NCBI RefSeq assembly: GCF_019947135.1
Contig: NZ_JAGSHT010000027.1
Span: forward strand, 1 to 64,000
Direction of reading: 5' to 3'
Length of the DNA: 64,000 nucleotides
Origin: Occultella gossypii
GTDB lineage: Bacteria > Actinomycetota > Actinomycetes > Actinomycetales > Beutenbergiaceae
The translations under genes were made by a program, and so were the position numbers. Shown piece by piece: positions 24,141 to 32,702 of this stretch. Under the pieces are notes generated by a model. The model worked only from the letters and a program-made list of their open reading frames with translations. It did not search any database and was not told where the DNA came from. Position 1 is the stretch's first letter. The number at the start of each line of letters is the position of its first letter.

Positions 24141-25051
24141 CAGTCTCCGTAGAACACCCAGTACTTGGACAGCAGGAAGTGGCCCGCGGTCATGACACCG
24201 ATGAAGACCAGCAGGACCCAGGCCAGTGCGGAGGCGTAGCCCATGTCGAATGCCGTGAAGCCCTGCTGGTAGATGTAGAGCGTGTAGAAGAGAGTGGAGT
24301 CCACCGGGCCGCCGGAGCCGCCGCTGACCACGTGCGCCTGCGTGAACGCCTGGAACGCCCCGATCGTCTGCAGGATCAGGTTGAAGAAGATGATCGGGGT
24401 CAGCAGCGGCACCGTGATCGAGCCGAACTGGCGCAGCACCGAGGCGCCGTCCACCCGCGCGGACTCATAGAGCTCCTCCGGGATCTGGCGCAGTCCGGCC
24501 AGGAAGATCACCATCGGCGAGCCGAACGTCCACACGTTCAGGACCACGAGGGTGCCCAGCGCCGTCTGCGGGTTCTGCAGCCAGCTCGACCCCTCGATCC
24601 CCACCAGCGCGAGCGCGGAGTTGACGAGCCCCGAGTGGCCGAACAGTTCACGCCAGAGCACCGCCACGGCGACGCTCGAACCCAGCAGCGAGGGCAGGTA
24701 GAACGCGCTCCGGTAGAACGTCAGCCCGCGCATGCCCCGGTCCAGGATCAGCGCGAGCAGCAGTGCGAAGGCGAGCTGGAGCGGCACCGAGACCAGCACG
24801 TAGGTGAGCGTGACCCGCACCGACTGCCAGAACCGCTCGTCGGCGAACATCCGCTCGAAGTTCGCGAGCCCGATGAACTCCGGGGTGGACAGGACGTTGT
24901 AGTCGGTGAACGCGAGGTAGAGGGAGGCGAGGGTCGGCACGGCGGTGATGCCGACCAGCCCCACCAGCCAGGGCAGCATGAAGACGTGCGCTGCCCGCCC
25001 CTGCCGGTTCAGACGACTCTTGCGCCGGCTCGGCGTCGTTGCGGTGGCCAT
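24140..25051 (-). CDS. Sugar ABC transporter permease, MalF type (CUT1)
   Basis: 303 residues, short basic N-terminus (MATATTPSRRKSRLNR) and six membrane helices. The EAA loop is IPEELYESARVDGASVLRQF, then GSITVPLLTP (about 195-225). The helix near the end precedes LLSKYWVFYGD. It is 28 bases downstream of the binding-protein gene and overlaps the MalG-type gene. With these it forms an importer induced, by inference, together with the glycosidase-like genes upstream. Confidence 0.92.
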   Translation of the reverse strand: MATATTPSRRKSRLNRQGRAAHVFMLPWLVGLVGITAVPTLASLYLAFTDYNVLSTPEFIGLANFERMFADERFWQSVRVTLTYVLVSVPLQLAFALLLALILDRGMRGLTFYRSAFYLPSLLGSSVAVAVLWRELFGHSGLVNSALALVGIEGSSWLQNPQTALGTLVVLNVWTFGSPMVIFLAGLRQIPEELYESARVDGASVLRQFGSITVPLLTPIIFFNLILQTIGAFQAFTQAHVVSGGSGGPVDSTLFYTLYIYQQGFTAFDMGYASALAWVLLVFIGVMTAGHFLLSKYWVFYGD

Positions 25052-25079
25052 GGATGAGCTCCGAGTCCCAGGTCGCCTG

Positions 25080-26402
25080 TCAGGCCGCGCGCTCGATAGC
25101 GGCCTGGAGCTCGGCGATCATGGCCGTCGCGGCGTCGACCGTGGTCGACTGCTCGAGGGCGACCTGCTCGGAGACCCGAGTGAGGATGGTGCGCCACGTG
25201 CTCGAGCCGGCCGGGGCCTCGTAGCGTGGGTTGCGCTCCAGCGCCCGGTCATGGGAGACGGCGTCGAGCATCTGCTGCTCGTCCGGCGAGGCGAACTCGG
25301 TGACTTCCTCCGCGACCCGCGGGTTCACCGGCGCGCCCATGGTCAGGCCAGTGATCCGGAGCATGTCGCTGTTGTTCGCGCTGTAGTTCAGGAGCGTGCC
25401 CGCTGCCTCGAGGTTGGCCTCGTCGATGTCGCCGTAGATCGCCAGCCGCGGGGTGTAGAGGTACGGATGCCCGGCGGTCGCGTCCGCGGCCACGGGCATG
25501 TTCCGGAGCAGGAAGGTGGCCTCGGGGAAGAACTGGGCGTCGTCGATGATGTGGTTGGAGTTGCCGAAGTAGCTCAGCACCCGCTCGCCGATCAGCGACC
25601 AGTCCGCGCCCACGCCGTCCTGCTCCGAGAGGGAGGGCGCGGCACCGGCCAGGCGCAGGTTCTCCCAGAAGTCGAGCCAGCTCGCGATGCCGTCCGCGGT
25701 GAACCCGATCTGACCGTCCTCGGTCCACAACTGCTCGCCGCGCTGACGCAGCCAGGCCTCCAGGGTGAGGTCGTGGTCCGGGCCGTAGTTGACGGCCCAG
25801 CGTCCGTTCGGGTTGTTCGCGGCGTAGTCGATCGCGAACTCGGTGAAGCCGTCCCAGCTCCAGTCCTCACCCTCCGGCAGCGTCACGCCGTCCTCCTCCG
25901 CCATCGTGGCGTTGTACCGGACCACCGGCACGAAGATCCCGAGGGCCATCGTGTTGTGCACGCCGTCGAGGCGCAGCCCGTCGATGTCCGCGTCGCTGTA
26001 GTCGCTGAGGTCGAGGGTGCCGACGCCGTCCAGGTCGTGGAACAGCCCGTTGGCGTAATAGGTCATCACCTGCGCCGACGGCACCCAGAACAGGTCCGGG
26101 ACGTTGCGCGCCGCCATCTGGGTGGTCATCCGCTCCTGGAACGCGGTGTACTCGGCGAACTCCGTCTCGATCGTGATCTCGGGGTGGTCCTCCATGAAGG
26201 CGTTCAGGGCGTTCGTGTAGTTCTCCTGGCGCACGTTGTTGCCCCACCAGGCGTAGCGCAGCGTGGCGGAGCCGCCGGCATCCGTTCCGCCGCCACCTCC
26301 GCCACCACTGCCGCCACCGACGCCCGAGCAGGCGGCGGCCGTGCCCGCCATCCCCGCGACGGCGGCGAACTTCAGCATGTTCCTACGGCTCATCTCACGC
26401 AT
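25080..26402 (-). CDS. Sugar-binding lipoprotein of the ABC importer
   Basis: 440 residues from the ATG at 26402 (GGGAG upstream); longer in-frame starts lie inside the promoter. The signal peptide MREMSRRNMLKFAAVAGMAG ends in a lipobox TAAAC, with Cys26 as the lipidation site and twin arginines suggesting Tat export. A Gly-rich linker follows, then a cluster-B solute-binding fold (ATLRYAWWGN, then NALNAFMEDHPEITIETEF and VPDLFWVPSAQVMTYYANGL). It captures the sugar outside the cell and delivers it to the two permeases. The promoter and a GntR-type site lie in the 135-base gap upstream. Confidence 0.92.
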   Translation of the reverse strand: MREMSRRNMLKFAAVAGMAGTAAACSGVGGGSGGGGGGGTDAGGSATLRYAWWGNNVRQENYTNALNAFMEDHPEITIETEFAEYTAFQERMTTQMAARNVPDLFWVPSAQVMTYYANGLFHDLDGVGTLDLSDYSDADIDGLRLDGVHNTMALGIFVPVVRYNATMAEEDGVTLPEGEDWSWDGFTEFAIDYAANNPNGRWAVNYGPDHDLTLEAWLRQRGEQLWTEDGQIGFTADGIASWLDFWENLRLAGAAPSLSEQDGVGADWSLIGERVLSYFGNSNHIIDDAQFFPEATFLLRNMPVAADATAGHPYLYTPRLAIYGDIDEANLEAAGTLLNYSANNSDMLRITGLTMGAPVNPRVAEEVTEFASPDEQQMLDAVSHDRALERNPRYEAPAGSSTWRTILTRVSEQVALEQSTTVDAATAMIAELQAAIERAA

Positions 26403-26464
26403 CGTTGCGTCTCCCTCATCGGTGAAGTACGGCGGCCCCGTCGTCGGGACCGTCGGTTGAACTG

Positions 26465-26493
26465 ATGCTAGTTTCGGCACACTTGACCGTCAA
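26465..26493 (-). promoter_or_regulatory. Sigma-70-type promoter of the sugar importer
   Basis: On the reverse strand, TTGACG (26493-26488), a 17-base spacer and TAGCAT (26470-26465). The -35 overlaps a small palindrome TTGAC-C-GTCAA (26483-26493). The transcript would start near 26458, leaving a leader of about 56 bases. Confidence 0.7.
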
Positions 26494-26507
26494 TGAATCA
26501 TGCAAAC

Positions 26508-26518
26508 TTGTTTGACAA
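26508..26518. promoter_or_regulatory. GntR-type operator, site 1
   Basis: TTGTTTGACAA fits the FadR-subfamily pattern T-N-G-T-N3-A-C-N-A. It lies about 15 bases upstream of the -35 of the importer promoter. Closely related sites are at 31747 and 32675 beside the regulator gene. Confidence 0.55.
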
Positions 26519-26537
26519 TCACCCTCCTGGAGGAGTT

Positions 26538-28610
26538 CTAGTCGAGGACGAGCACCTCGAACCCACCGATGGTCGGGGTCGTGACCCGGATCCCGTCCTC
26601 CGTGGCGGACACCGGGACCTCCACTCCCGCCACCAGCGCCCGGGCCCGTGGCGTTGGGCCGGTCCAGGGCAGCCTCAGCTCGACCGGCGCGATCGGCACC
26701 GGATCGAGGAACCGCTGGACGGCGTCACCGCTGCGGTTGAGCAGATGCACGACCGTGCCCGCGTCCGAACGGCCGCGGACCACCTCGAGCTGCTCGGGGA
26801 TCCCGGTACCGATCGGGCGGGCGCCGAGGGTGCGGATCCTCGTCGCGATTTCGTCGCGCACGGCGCGCAGTCCCTGCTCCCGGTAGACGCGCCCGACGGT
26901 CCACGGCAGGTGGGCCACCGTGCCGCCGTCGAGGGTCCGTTCGGCGTAGCCGGGATGATCGGCCTCGGTGTGGCCGTAGCACTTCTCCGGTGGGCCGTAC
27001 GGCGCCCGGCCGAGGGTCGGCAGGGCGACCGAGGCGTCCGGATGTGGCTCGATGATGTGCAGGGCGCCGATGACCGGCGCGGGCCGGCCCCACGGGTGCC
27101 CGGACGGCGTGGTGCCGTCGAGGCGCACATACGCCGCGCGGGTCGTCTCCACCGAGGTCAGGCTGGCGAGGTGGCGACGCACCGGCGAGGCGGCAAGCTG
27201 TCCGGCGCCCGCGGCCAGCGCGGAGGAACCGGTGGCGAGCACGGACCCGCCGACGGCCACGAACCTGTCCAGAGCGGTCACGGCCGCCGGCGCGAGTTCG
27301 CCCACGTCCGCCAGGACCACGACGCGGTACCCGGTGAGCGAGCCCACGCCGTCGCCAGGGGAGCCGAGGTCGGCGATCCGGGTGCTGCTGAGCACGTCGA
27401 ACGGCAGGTGGGACTCGGTGAGGGTGAGGTACAGGCCCTCGAACTCCGAGCGGACGCCCTCGGCGCGGTCCGGCTCGATCCGGTCGCCGCGGACCAGCAG
27501 CACGTCGGCGTCGGGCCGCAGCCCGGCGTAGACGTCGGCGTGGTCGCGGTGGAACCGGGTGAGTTCGCCGGCAACCGTGAGGTTCGCGTACGGGCTGTCG
27601 CTCGGGCGGCCCATCACGTAGGTGGACGGCACCGCGCCGTGCGCGATCGCCTGGATCAGGAACTGGGCGAAGTGGTTCGGCTCCTCGCCGGCGAGCCGGT
27701 ACGGCATGTCCACGAACCCGACGGCGTTGACCAGCACCGGCACTTGCGGCCGGTACGCCTTCGCCGCCGAGACGTGCTCGGCGGTGAGGTGGTGCCACAG
27801 CGGACGCCCCACCCCGTTGTTCGCCTCGTGGAAGACGATGTCCGCGCGGTCGCCGAGGATCAGCGCCGCACTCGGTGCGAGTGAGCGGATGTGGGCCCGG
27901 AGCCGGGCGGTGAGGTCGTCCAGGGTGAGCCGGGCGTAGTCCTGCCAGGTTCGGTAGCCGGGGGAGGAGGGTTCCTGCGGCAGCGGGGTCCCGGGCGCGA
28001 ACGCGGCGAAGCCCTCCCGGCAGGCCAGGCAGTGGCACACGCCCCAGTAGGTGCGGGAGTAGTCCACCTCGTTGAAGGACATCCAGTTCAGGAAGAAGCC
28101 GGCGATGTCGTAGCGGGTGAGCACCTCGGTGATCACCTCGAACACCTGCTGCTGGTAGTACGGCCCGCTCGGGCACACGCTGACCAGGCCGTTGTAGACC
28201 TGGTTCTCGCCGTGGGCGTTCACGAACAGCCACTCCGGGTGTTCCTCGGCGCGCCGCCGGTCCACCTTGGAGAAGTCCATCCGGCCGAGCACCCTGATGC
28301 CGCGCTCGGCCGCGGCCGGGACCGCGTCGCCGACCAGGTCGCCCGAGGTGCGCCCGGCCAGGGCCGGGTTCGAGGTCTGGCTCGCGAGCGCCGTCGGGTA
28401 GTTCGAGACGATCCCACCCACCGACAGGAGCCAGACGTTCGCGCCGAAGGCCTCGAGGAAGTCCAGCACCTCGCCTACGTCCAGATCGGCGTCGATCTCA
28501 CGAAGGTTCGTCTGGAACGTGCGGAACGGCGCACGCCACCACTCGGCCCCCGGGCTCGCCGGTGCAGCCTGGTCGCCGGCCCGGGCGGACCTGGCGTCGG
28601 TCGCGGTCAT
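26538..28610 (-). CDS. Glycoside-hydrolase-like protein (GHL6/beta-galactosidase-trimerisation-like), copy 1
   Basis: 690 residues, no signal peptide, so cytoplasmic. A TIM-barrel-like N-half (FQTNLREIDADLD, GANVWLLSVGGIVSNYPTAL, RADIVFHEANNGVGRPLWHH) resembles the hypothetical glycosyl hydrolase 6 group. A Rossmann-like middle (DVLLVRGDRIEP, then GYRVVVLADVGEL) like the beta-galactosidase trimerisation domain and a beta-sandwich end follow. It shares the HPEWL stretch and overall layout with the protein at 29545, so the two are paralogues. Catalytic acids cannot be assigned. It probably acts on the glycoside brought in by the importer just downstream. Start overlaps the reductase stop by ATGA. 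Confidence 0.7.
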   Translation of the reverse strand: MTATDARSARAGDQAAPASPGAEWWRAPFRTFQTNLREIDADLDVGEVLDFLEAFGANVWLLSVGGIVSNYPTALASQTSNPALAGRTSGDLVGDAVPAAAERGIRVLGRMDFSKVDRRRAEEHPEWLFVNAHGENQVYNGLVSVCPSGPYYQQQVFEVITEVLTRYDIAGFFLNWMSFNEVDYSRTYWGVCHCLACREGFAAFAPGTPLPQEPSSPGYRTWQDYARLTLDDLTARLRAHIRSLAPSAALILGDRADIVFHEANNGVGRPLWHHLTAEHVSAAKAYRPQVPVLVNAVGFVDMPYRLAGEEPNHFAQFLIQAIAHGAVPSTYVMGRPSDSPYANLTVAGELTRFHRDHADVYAGLRPDADVLLVRGDRIEPDRAEGVRSEFEGLYLTLTESHLPFDVLSSTRIADLGSPGDGVGSLTGYRVVVLADVGELAPAAVTALDRFVAVGGSVLATGSSALAAGAGQLAASPVRRHLASLTSVETTRAAYVRLDGTTPSGHPWGRPAPVIGALHIIEPHPDASVALPTLGRAPYGPPEKCYGHTEADHPGYAERTLDGGTVAHLPWTVGRVYREQGLRAVRDEIATRIRTLGARPIGTGIPEQLEVVRGRSDAGTVVHLLNRSGDAVQRFLDPVPIAPVELRLPWTGPTPRARALVAGVEVPVSATEDGIRVTTPTIGGFEVLVLD

Positions 28611-29485
28611 GTCGTGACCCGGCCGGCCGCGTGGCCGAGCACCCGGTGCAGGGCGGAGTGGTCGGCGTCGCCGAGGCCCTGGGCGATCGCGGCACTCATG
28701 AACTCGTGCGCCGAGGCGGTGTGCGGCAGCGGCAGGTCCATCGCCCGCGCCGAGCCGAGGGCGAGGCCGAGGTCCTTGCGGTGCAGCCGGATCCGGAAGC
28801 CCGGGTCGTAGCTGTGATCGACCATCCGCTGCCCGTGCACCTCGAGGATGCGCGAGGAGGCGAAGCCGCCCATCAGGGCGTCCCGGACGACGGCCGGGTC
28901 GACCCCTGCGGCCTCCGCGAACGTCAGGCCCTCGGCGACGGCCTGGATGGTGAGGGCGACGATGATCTGGTTGGCCACCTTCGCCGTCTGGCCGGCGCCG
29001 ACGTCGCCGACGTGGGTGATGGTGGCGCCGAGGATCTCCAGTAGCGGCGTGGCCCGCTCGAACGTGGCCGCGGTCCCGCCGGCCAGGATGGTCAGGGTCC
29101 CGGCGCGGGCACCGACGTCGCCACCGGACACCGGGGCGTCGAGGTACTCGCCGCCGGCACCGGTGATCCGCTCCGCGAAGGAGCGGGTGGCGACCGGCGA
29201 GATGGAGCTCATGTCGATGACGAGCGCGCCGGGGCGCAGCGACCCGGCGACGCCGTCGGCCCCGAACAGGACCTCCTCGACGTCCGGGGTGTCCGGGAGC
29301 ATGAGGATCACGACCTCGGCCTCCTTGGCCGCGTCCGCGGCGGAGCCGGCGCGGCGCCCGCCGGCCTCGACGAGGTGTTCGGTGGACTCCTTCACGCGGT
29401 GGAGGTGGACGGTGTGGCCGGCGGCGATCAGGTTCGCCGCCATCGGGGCGCCCATGACGCCGAGTCCGATGAATCCGATCTGCAC
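28607..29485 (-). CDS. GarR-like 2-hydroxy-3-oxopropionate/3-hydroxyisobutyrate-type reductase
   Basis: 292 residues, GTG start after AAGGAG. The N-terminal dinucleotide motif IGFIGLGVMGAPMAANL binds NAD(P). The DAPVSGGDVGARAGTLTIL stretch is the substrate-binding signature of beta-hydroxyacid dehydrogenases. The catalytic Lys lies in GAGQTAKVANQII and the C-domain is all-helical. The family reduces tartronate semialdehyde or oxidises related hydroxyacids. With the hydroxypyruvate-isomerase-like gene at 31804 it suggests a three-carbon acid branch (D-glycerate route), though the exact substrate is not determined by sequence. It lies between the two glycosidase-like genes in one operon. Confidence 0.85.
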   Translation of the reverse strand: MQIGFIGLGVMGAPMAANLIAAGHTVHLHRVKESTEHLVEAGGRRAGSAADAAKEAEVVILMLPDTPDVEEVLFGADGVAGSLRPGALVIDMSSISPVATRSFAERITGAGGEYLDAPVSGGDVGARAGTLTILAGGTAATFERATPLLEILGATITHVGDVGAGQTAKVANQIIVALTIQAVAEGLTFAEAAGVDPAVVRDALMGGFASSRILEVHGQRMVDHSYDPGFRIRLHRKDLGLALGSARAMDLPLPHTASAHEFMSAAIAQGLGDADHSALHRVLGHAAGRVTT

Positions 29486-29544
29486 GTGTGTCTCCTTCGA
29501 TGGGGTGGGCCCGCTCGGGCAGGTCAGGTCCGGGCGGGGTGCGG

Positions 29545-31713
29545 TCAGGTCCAGGTGAGGTGCGCGACCTCGAGGACGTCGACGGCGGGCACGCTCACGT
29601 GGACCCGGCCGTCGGCGACGTGCGCCGGCGTCGAGGTGTCGGCGAGGAGCAGCCGCGCGGTCGCACCGGTGGCGCCGGGCGGGAGGGCCACCGAGATCTC
29701 CTGCGGCGGCAGCGGGATCGTCTCGCGGTTCTGCCCGCGCATCGCCATCGGGTTGTTCAGGTTCACCAGGGCCACGGCCATCGACGTCTCGTCCGTGCGG
29801 ACGGCCACGTCCACGAGCCCTTGGCCCTCGATGCGCACCCGGGGTGCGCCGCCGAGCGCCCAGGCGACGGCGTTCTGGATGAGCCGAGCGTGATCGTGCT
29901 GCATCGCCGCCCAGAGGATCTCGCCCACGTTGAACGCCAGGTACACGCTGCGCCCGCCGCCGGGCTGCTCGCGGCAGACCACCGCGGCGGAGCCCTCCCC
30001 ACCGCGGGGATAGACCTCCTCCATCGGCAAGTCCGGGTAGTCCGGCACGAACCGGAACGGGACCGAGGTGAGGCCACCGCCCGACGCACCGGCCGCCGTC
30101 GGGGTCTCGATCGGCTCGACCCCGACGAGGTGGGTGCCGCCGACCACCCGGGTGGCCCCGTCGAAGCCGGCGGCGACCGGGTGCTGCGGGTCGAGCGCGA
30201 TGTAGTTGTTCTTGACCGGCCCGCGCGGGGCCTCGGTGAGGCGGACGCCGAGCACGTCGCCGAGGGCGAGGTCGACGCCGCCGGCACCGTCGGTGACCAG
30301 GGACGACTCGTGGGCGGCCACCAGGCTGCCGCCGCTGGCCACCCACGCGCGGATCACCGCGCAGTGCGCGTCGGAGAGAGCCCGGCAGTTCGGCAGGATC
30401 AGGACCCGGTACGGGGCGAGCCGTTCGGGGGTGAGCTCGGTGTCCGCGATGTAGTCGAACGGCACCCGCGCCTCGACGAGGGCCTGGTAGAAGCCGTCCT
30501 CGTCGGCGCTGCCGGCGGTGTAGCTCGCCCACGGGTTCGTCGGGTCGAGGCGGACGTTGTCCAGGACCGCGACCTCGCTCGTGATCTCCATGCCGGAGAA
30601 CACCCCGGCGACGCGCTCGTGCAGCGTGAACGCGTCCACGATCGGCGCCACCCAGCGGGTGTCGAACACGTTGGCGTTGAACTTCGTGTACCAGGGCAGC
30701 GCGCCGTGCACGAACCCGTCGGCCATCCAGGTCACGATCTCGTGCGGGTCGGCCACCGAGTCCTTCCACCGGTACTCGCCGTGCTCGGGGCCGACCGACG
30801 TGATCAGCGCGACCGGGCGGTCCGGGAACATGCCCCGGCTGCGCTTGCCGATCCGCCCCGACCACCACAGCGCCTCGTTCTCGGACCGGCCCTGCTTGTC
30901 GATGAAGAACATCGGATACCGGTCGTCCACCAGGTCGCGGACCAGGTCCCGGGTCAGCATCGCGCCGCGGTTGGGGATGAACCGGGCGTGCGGGCGGACC
31001 TCGCGCACCGCGTCGTCCCAGAGCACCACGAGCTCGGACAGCTGCCGGCTGCGCCAGGTGGTGTAGGCGCGCCACGCGGGGTCGGTGCGGTCCTGCGTAC
31101 GCGGCAGGTGCAGGCCGGTGTCGTCGAAGAACTGGCGTTCGGCACCCTCGGAGTACGAGATCGCGGAGGGCCCCTCCCAGCGGTTCGCGAACACCGCGTC
31201 CACGTCGTAGTCGCGCACGATCTCACGGGCGACGTCGGTGATGAACTCGCGGTGGTAGCTGCTGAACGGGTCGGTCAGCCAGATGTCCGGGAACGCCCAG
31301 TGCGGGATCGGGTTTCCGTCGGCGTCGCGCGCGAGCCACTCGGGGTGGGCCTGCGCGGCGTCGGCGTGGATCGCGTGTGGGTCCACCCGGGCCATCACGT
31401 GCATGCCCAGGTCGCGGGCGCCGTCGACCAGCTCGCCGAACGGGTCGGTGTCCCCGAGGTACTTGCTGCGGTAGTGGAACGGGATCTGGGTCGGGTAGAA
31501 CGCCATGTAGCCGCCGGCGCTCAGGCACAGCGCGTTGGAGTGGGACCGGCGCATCACCGAGATCCAGAACTCCGGGTCGAAATGCAGCGGATCGTCCTCC
31601 ACGAAGGTCAGCTGGGTCCACCGGGTGGCGGTGCGGAACCAGTCCAGTGAGCGCTCGGCGGTGGGGTTCTGCGGGAGGGGGTCGAGCCCGGGCTCGTGAT
31701 CCGTTGTCAGCAT
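29545..31713 (-). CDS. Glycoside-hydrolase-like protein (GHL6-like), copy 2
   Basis: 722 residues from the ATG at 31713 (AGAGG upstream); longer reading into the divergent gene is not supported. No signal peptide. Barrel-like N-half: FDPEFWISVMRRSHSNALCL, GMHVMARVDPHAIHADAAQA, HPEWLARDADG and DAVFANRWEGPSA. A glutamine-amidotransferase-like middle (YRVLILPNCRALSD, then WVASGGSLVAAHESSLV) of the beta-galactosidase trimerisation type and a beta-sandwich C-terminus follow. It is a paralogue of the protein at 26538, first gene of the operon 29545-28607-26538, with a GntR-type site in the divergent promoter region. Substrate unknown. Confidence 0.72.
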   Translation of the reverse strand: MLTTDHEPGLDPLPQNPTAERSLDWFRTATRWTQLTFVEDDPLHFDPEFWISVMRRSHSNALCLSAGGYMAFYPTQIPFHYRSKYLGDTDPFGELVDGARDLGMHVMARVDPHAIHADAAQAHPEWLARDADGNPIPHWAFPDIWLTDPFSSYHREFITDVAREIVRDYDVDAVFANRWEGPSAISYSEGAERQFFDDTGLHLPRTQDRTDPAWRAYTTWRSRQLSELVVLWDDAVREVRPHARFIPNRGAMLTRDLVRDLVDDRYPMFFIDKQGRSENEALWWSGRIGKRSRGMFPDRPVALITSVGPEHGEYRWKDSVADPHEIVTWMADGFVHGALPWYTKFNANVFDTRWVAPIVDAFTLHERVAGVFSGMEITSEVAVLDNVRLDPTNPWASYTAGSADEDGFYQALVEARVPFDYIADTELTPERLAPYRVLILPNCRALSDAHCAVIRAWVASGGSLVAAHESSLVTDGAGGVDLALGDVLGVRLTEAPRGPVKNNYIALDPQHPVAAGFDGATRVVGGTHLVGVEPIETPTAAGASGGGLTSVPFRFVPDYPDLPMEEVYPRGGEGSAAVVCREQPGGGRSVYLAFNVGEILWAAMQHDHARLIQNAVAWALGGAPRVRIEGQGLVDVAVRTDETSMAVALVNLNNPMAMRGQNRETIPLPPQEISVALPPGATGATARLLLADTSTPAHVADGRVHVSVPAVDVLEVAHLTWT

Positions 31714-31746
31714 CGTTGCGACCTCTCGTTCGGCGTCCTCGTAGTA

Positions 31747-31757
31747 TTGTCTGACAA
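31747..31757. promoter_or_regulatory. GntR-type operator, site 2
   Basis: TTGTCTGACAA, the best fit of the three to TNGT-N3-ACNA, lies between the divergent glycosidase-like (31713) and isomerase-like (31804) genes. A second palindrome, AGTACAACATGTACT, begins 7 bases further right. Confidence 0.6.
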
Positions 31758-31803
31758 GAAAGCAAGTACAACATGTACTGCCCAGAGTCTTGGAGTGTGA
31801 GAC

Positions 31804-32610
31804 GTGCAGCACCTCGGCTACGACCTCAGTGCCAACGTGTCCCTGCTGTGGACCGAGCATGACTACCTCGATCGGTTCGCCGCCGCGGCCGACGCCGGTT
31901 TCGGCGCGGTGGAGACCTGGTGGCCGTTCCCTGGCGCCGAGCCGACCGCCGTGCAGGAGGCGGAGCTGCTGCGGGCGATCGAGGCCGCCGGGGTGCGCCT
32001 GCGCGGGCTGAACTTCTTCGCCGGGGACATGCCCGCGGGCGAGCGGGGGATCGCCACGAACGCAGCCCGGCGGGCGGAGCTCATCGCGAACATCGCCGCG
32101 GTGCAGCGCATCGCCGAGGCCACCGGCTGTGACCGGTTCAATCTGCTCTACGGCCAGTTGGCGGACGACGAGGACCCGACGGCGCAGCACGCCACCGCGC
32201 AGGAGGCGGTCACCATCGCGGCCGCGGCCCTGGCCGACCGGGGCGGGCTGGTGCTCATCGAGCCGCTGGCCGCCGGGCTGAACGGGGCCTACCCGCTGCA
32301 CACGCACGAGGACGTGATCGCCCTGCTGGACGGCCCGTTGGCGGGCGTGGCAGGCGTCGGTCTGCTGTTCGACACCTTCCACCTGGCCATGAACGGCGTC
32401 GACGTGGTCGCGGCGGCCGGGCGGTCCGCGGCACACATCGCGCACGTGCAGATCGCCGATGCCCCGGGCCGCGGCGAGCCCGGATCGGGTGACCTCGCCT
32501 GGGACGAGGTGTTCGCCGCGCTGCGGGCGGCCGGTTTCGCGGGGCCGGTCGCCGCCGAGTACCGGCCCACCGGGTCCACGGCGGACTCGCTGGCGTGGGT
32601 TCGCCCGTGA
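31804..32610 (+). CDS. Hydroxypyruvate-isomerase-like TIM-barrel protein
   Basis: 268 residues, GTG start with TGGAG upstream. Family features: AAAADAGFGAVETWWPFPG, LNFFAGDMPAGERGIA, then FNLLYGQL, LVLIEPLAAGLNGAYPL, LLFDTFHLAMNGVDV, HVQIADAPGRGEPGSGD and the last Glu in VAAEYRP. These Glu/Asp/His residues form the metal-binding active site of the xylose-isomerase-like (AP endonuclease family 2) barrel, and PGRGEPG is typical of Hyi/OtnI-type enzymes. It interconverts hydroxypyruvate and tartronate semialdehyde, or a related 2-keto acid or sugar pair. It is divergent from the glycosidase operon and followed by its probable GntR regulator. Confidence 0.85.
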   Translation: MQHLGYDLSANVSLLWTEHDYLDRFAAAADAGFGAVETWWPFPGAEPTAVQEAELLRAIEAAGVRLRGLNFFAGDMPAGERGIATNAARRAELIANIAAVQRIAEATGCDRFNLLYGQLADDEDPTAQHATAQEAVTIAAAALADRGGLVLIEPLAAGLNGAYPLHTHEDVIALLDGPLAGVAGVGLLFDTFHLAMNGVDVVAAAGRSAAHIAHVQIADAPGRGEPGSGDLAWDEVFAALRAAGFAGPVAAEYRPTGSTADSLAWVRP

Positions 32611-32661
32611 ACGGCGGTGGCATCCCCTACAGTGGCTCCGGACGGCGGGGTGGCCGATCCC

Positions 32662-32685
32662 TAGACTCGTCTCATCGTCAGACAA
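32662..32685 (+). promoter_or_regulatory. GntR gene promoter with operator, site 3
   Basis: TAGACT (32662-32667) as -10, then TCGTCAGACAA (32675-32685) over the expected transcription start, and GAGGGG before the ATG at 32703. This placement suits autorepression. Confidence 0.6.
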
Positions 32686-32702
32686 TCTCCCGAGGGGATC
32701 GC

